From NCBI RefSeq assembly GCF_000092645.1, contig NC_014165.1, positions 2,542,001-2,606,000 of the forward strand: DNA of 64,000 nt, written 5' to 3'. How positions within the stretch are numbered: the first letter of the stretch is position 1; every line of letters begins with the position of its first letter. The translations under genes were made by a program, and so were the position numbers. The notes below the pieces were generated by a model, which was given only the letters and a program-made list of their open reading frames with translations, was not told the DNA's origin and made no database searches. The stretch comes from Thermobispora bispora DSM 43833 (GTDB lineage: Bacteria; Actinomycetota; Actinomycetes; Streptosporangiales; Streptosporangiaceae). Below, piece after piece: positions 62,543 through 64,000 of this stretch.

Positions 62543-63448
62543 GTGGCGAACGGATGCGACCATCCCGCCGCCTGCCACACGGGGGAGGCGCCGGTTCTGG
62601 CGAGCGCCACGGTCGGCGCGCGGCACTGGTTGCTCATCGAACACCCTGGGCCGTGGGCGGCGTCCCTGGATCGGTGCCGGCTTCCCGGCGCGATGCGCAC
62701 TCTGCTGGACCGCGCGGCCGCCCTCGGGATACGGGGGCAGCTCATCCGCCGGCCCGGGTCCCGCAAGGCCGCCCCGGGGCCGATCCACGTCTTCGTCGCC
62801 TCCTCCCGGTCGGAGGAGCCGTGGGTGGCCGAGGGGTTCTTTGAAAATCCAAACGATCTTGACTTGGACGCGCTCGGGCACGGAGTGGTTCCGGAGTCCT
62901 GCATACTGGTGGACAAGCCGGTCTTCCTGGTGTGCACCCACGGCAAGCGCAACGCGTGCTGCGCGCGCCTGGGGCTCCCGCTCGCCCGGCACCTCGCGGC
63001 GAGCCTGCCCGGCGAAGTATGGGAAACCACACACGTTGGCGGTGATCGATACGCCGCCAATCTCGTATGCTTGCCACACGGCCTCTACTACGGCAGCATG
63101 TCTCAGGCTGCTGCAATCGCGGCCGCACACGCGTACCGGCGCGGCGAGGTCGTCCTCGACCGTTTCCGGGGACGCGCGGGTATCCCTGAGCCACTGCAGG
63201 CCGCCGAGCACTTCACCCGGGTCCACACGGGTGAGCTCTCGGTGGACGGGGTGGCCGTGGAATCCTCTTGGGCGGAAGGCGACGCCACGGTCTGTGTCGT
63301 GCGATGCACGTCACAGCGTGGCCTGTCGCGGTTCCGGGTCGTGGTCGAGCCCACGGTGTTCTCCGCACCGTGCGGTGAGACCTGCGCCGAGGCGATTTCG
63401 ACCTACAGGTTGGCCGGGCTGAGCCCGCTCATGCCCGTGTCGACCTGA
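62543..63448 (+). CDS. Sucrase/ferredoxin-like protein, Apd1/Aim32 family
   Basis: This 301-residue protein has the thioredoxin-like ferredoxin core of the family: VCTHGKRNACCARLG and, about 40 residues later, THVGGDRYAANLVCLPHG. In yeast Apd1 two Cys and two His bind a [2Fe-2S] cluster; here the second His place reads Asp (GGD), a common bacterial variant, so the cluster ligands should be checked. The iron box in front makes a role in iron uptake or siderophore-iron reduction likely. It starts with GTG 62543 and lies 250 bases after glpD. Confidence 0.85.
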   Translation: MANGCDHPAACHTGEAPVLASATVGARHWLLIEHPGPWAASLDRCRLPGAMRTLLDRAAALGIRGQLIRRPGSRKAAPGPIHVFVASSRSEEPWVAEGFFENPNDLDLDALGHGVVPESCILVDKPVFLVCTHGKRNACCARLGLPLARHLAASLPGEVWETTHVGGDRYAANLVCLPHGLYYGSMSQAAAIAAAHAYRRGEVVLDRFRGRAGIPEPLQAAEHFTRVHTGELSVDGVAVESSWAEGDATVCVVRCTSQRGLSRFRVVVEPTVFSAPCGETCAEAISTYRLAGLSPLMPVST

Positions 63449-63557
63449 CCGCGCCCGCTGGGAACACCACGGCCGATCCCCGCGTTGGTACCAGGGACAC
63501 CACAAGCGTCCAACTCGGCACGAACACTGAAACGATTCGCACCAAAGGTGGTTTCTC

Positions 63558-63872
63558 ATGTCTCAGGTACGTCGGCAGCTCGCCCGCCCGCGCCCCAGCT
63601 GGGGCTGGCAGGATCATGCCGCGTGCCGGGGAGAGGACCTTGTGCTCTTCTTCGGGCCTGACGGTGAGCGTCAGCCCGAGCGCGAAATCCGGGAGCGTAA
63701 GGCCAAGGCCATCTGCGCTCAGTGCCCGGTTCGCATTGAATGCCTCGACTACGCCCTATCCCGGCCGGAGAAGTACGGCACGTGGGGCGGGATGAACGAG
63801 GACGAGCGGGCCTCCGAGCGCCGTCGTCGTATGCGCCGGGCGGCAAGCGCCGGCATCAGCGCGGTCGCCTGA
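63558..63872 (+). CDS. WhiB-family iron-sulfur regulator
   Basis: This 104-residue protein has the Wbl pattern: the first Cys in HAACRGED, the CAQCPVRIEC cluster with three more Cys, the GTWGGMNEDER turn and a basic C-terminus (RRRRMRRAA) for DNA or sigma-factor contacts. Four Cys bind a [4Fe-4S] cluster sensitive to oxygen or nitric oxide. An AAAGGTGG ribosome binding site precedes the ATG. The subgroup (WblE-like or another) cannot be settled by eye. Confidence 0.9.
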   Translation: MSQVRRQLARPRPSWGWQDHAACRGEDLVLFFGPDGERQPEREIRERKAKAICAQCPVRIECLDYALSRPEKYGTWGGMNEDERASERRRRMRRAASAGISAVA

Positions 63873-63905
63873 GCCGTCTACCCCCCTCCCCGAAACGCGT
63901 CCGCT

Positions 63906-63950
63906 GGCCGTGCGGTGTTCCGCCTGCCCGCACCGCGGAACACCCCGGCC
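63906..63950 (+). terminator. Hairpin terminator after the WhiB-family gene
   Basis: A perfect 10-bp stem, GGTGTTCCGC with GCGGAACACC (63914-63944), is extended by GGCCG and CGGCC on the outside. It lies about 34 bases after the stop codon. No T run. Confidence 0.65.
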
Positions 63951-64000
63951 GGCTCTCTCCCTGCCAGTCACGCATGCCAGGACCAATGGGTGGGTCGATC

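Overview
The window comes from a very GC-rich, filamentous-type actinobacterium, most likely of the Streptosporangiales. The signs are a WhiB-family regulator, an IdeR/DmdR-type iron box, an MsiK-like sugar ATPase next to a LacI regulator, frequent GTG/TTG starts and ATGA-type overlaps. The species cannot be fixed from the sequence alone. Function calls come from motif recognition, not database searches.

Positions 1 to about 10265 are the right arm of an integrated tailed phage with visibly lower GC than the rest. It carries the end of a tape-measure gene, minor tail and fibre genes (including three tandem paralogues, the third frameshifted), an amidase endolysin, a strong two-way terminator and a leftward block of five small accessory genes. 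The arm ends inside a host pirin gene, of which only the C-terminal part is present. The integrase and the other half of pirin must lie outside the window to the left.

From 10.3 to 28.4 kb lie housekeeping genes: a carboxymuconolactone-decarboxylase-like protein, an SDR, a glycosyltransferase with a degenerate MraY/WecA-like partner, the MsiK ATPase divergent from a LacI regulator with two look-alike operators, a secreted transglycosylase-like protein, two DUF202 proteins, a lipoprotein and a DinG-like helicase. A decayed AraC fragment, an SGNH hydrolase, the shikimate operon aroC-aroK-aroB-aroQ, a prepilin peptidase and an SseB-like protein with a long His-Gly insert follow.

From 28.5 to 55 kb lies a concentration of nitrogen-heterocycle genes: a cyanuric acid hydrolase/barbiturase-type amidohydrolase with a carbamate kinase, a CoA-transferase with a fused carboxyltransferase, HyuA/HyuB ATP-dependent ring-opening enzymes, a CoxG-like protein, a three-subunit molybdenum hydroxylase, a nucleobase permease and a PucR regulator. 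Divergent from PucR is an allH-allF-allG operon resembling the E. coli oxamate carbamoyltransferase. My working hypothesis is a route in which heterocycles are imported, hydroxylated and ring-opened, and the carbamoyl group is recovered as carbamoyl phosphate to make ATP. An ahpC-ahpD/oxyR peroxide-defence locus, an aminotransferase and a nitrilase-family amidase sit among these genes.

From 55 kb to the end are a membrane Ser/Thr kinase, a family A DNA polymerase-like protein, an FAD-linked oxidase divergent from glpD, an iron-box-preceded sucrase/ferredoxin-like (Apd1/Aim32-type) gene and a WhiB-family gene.
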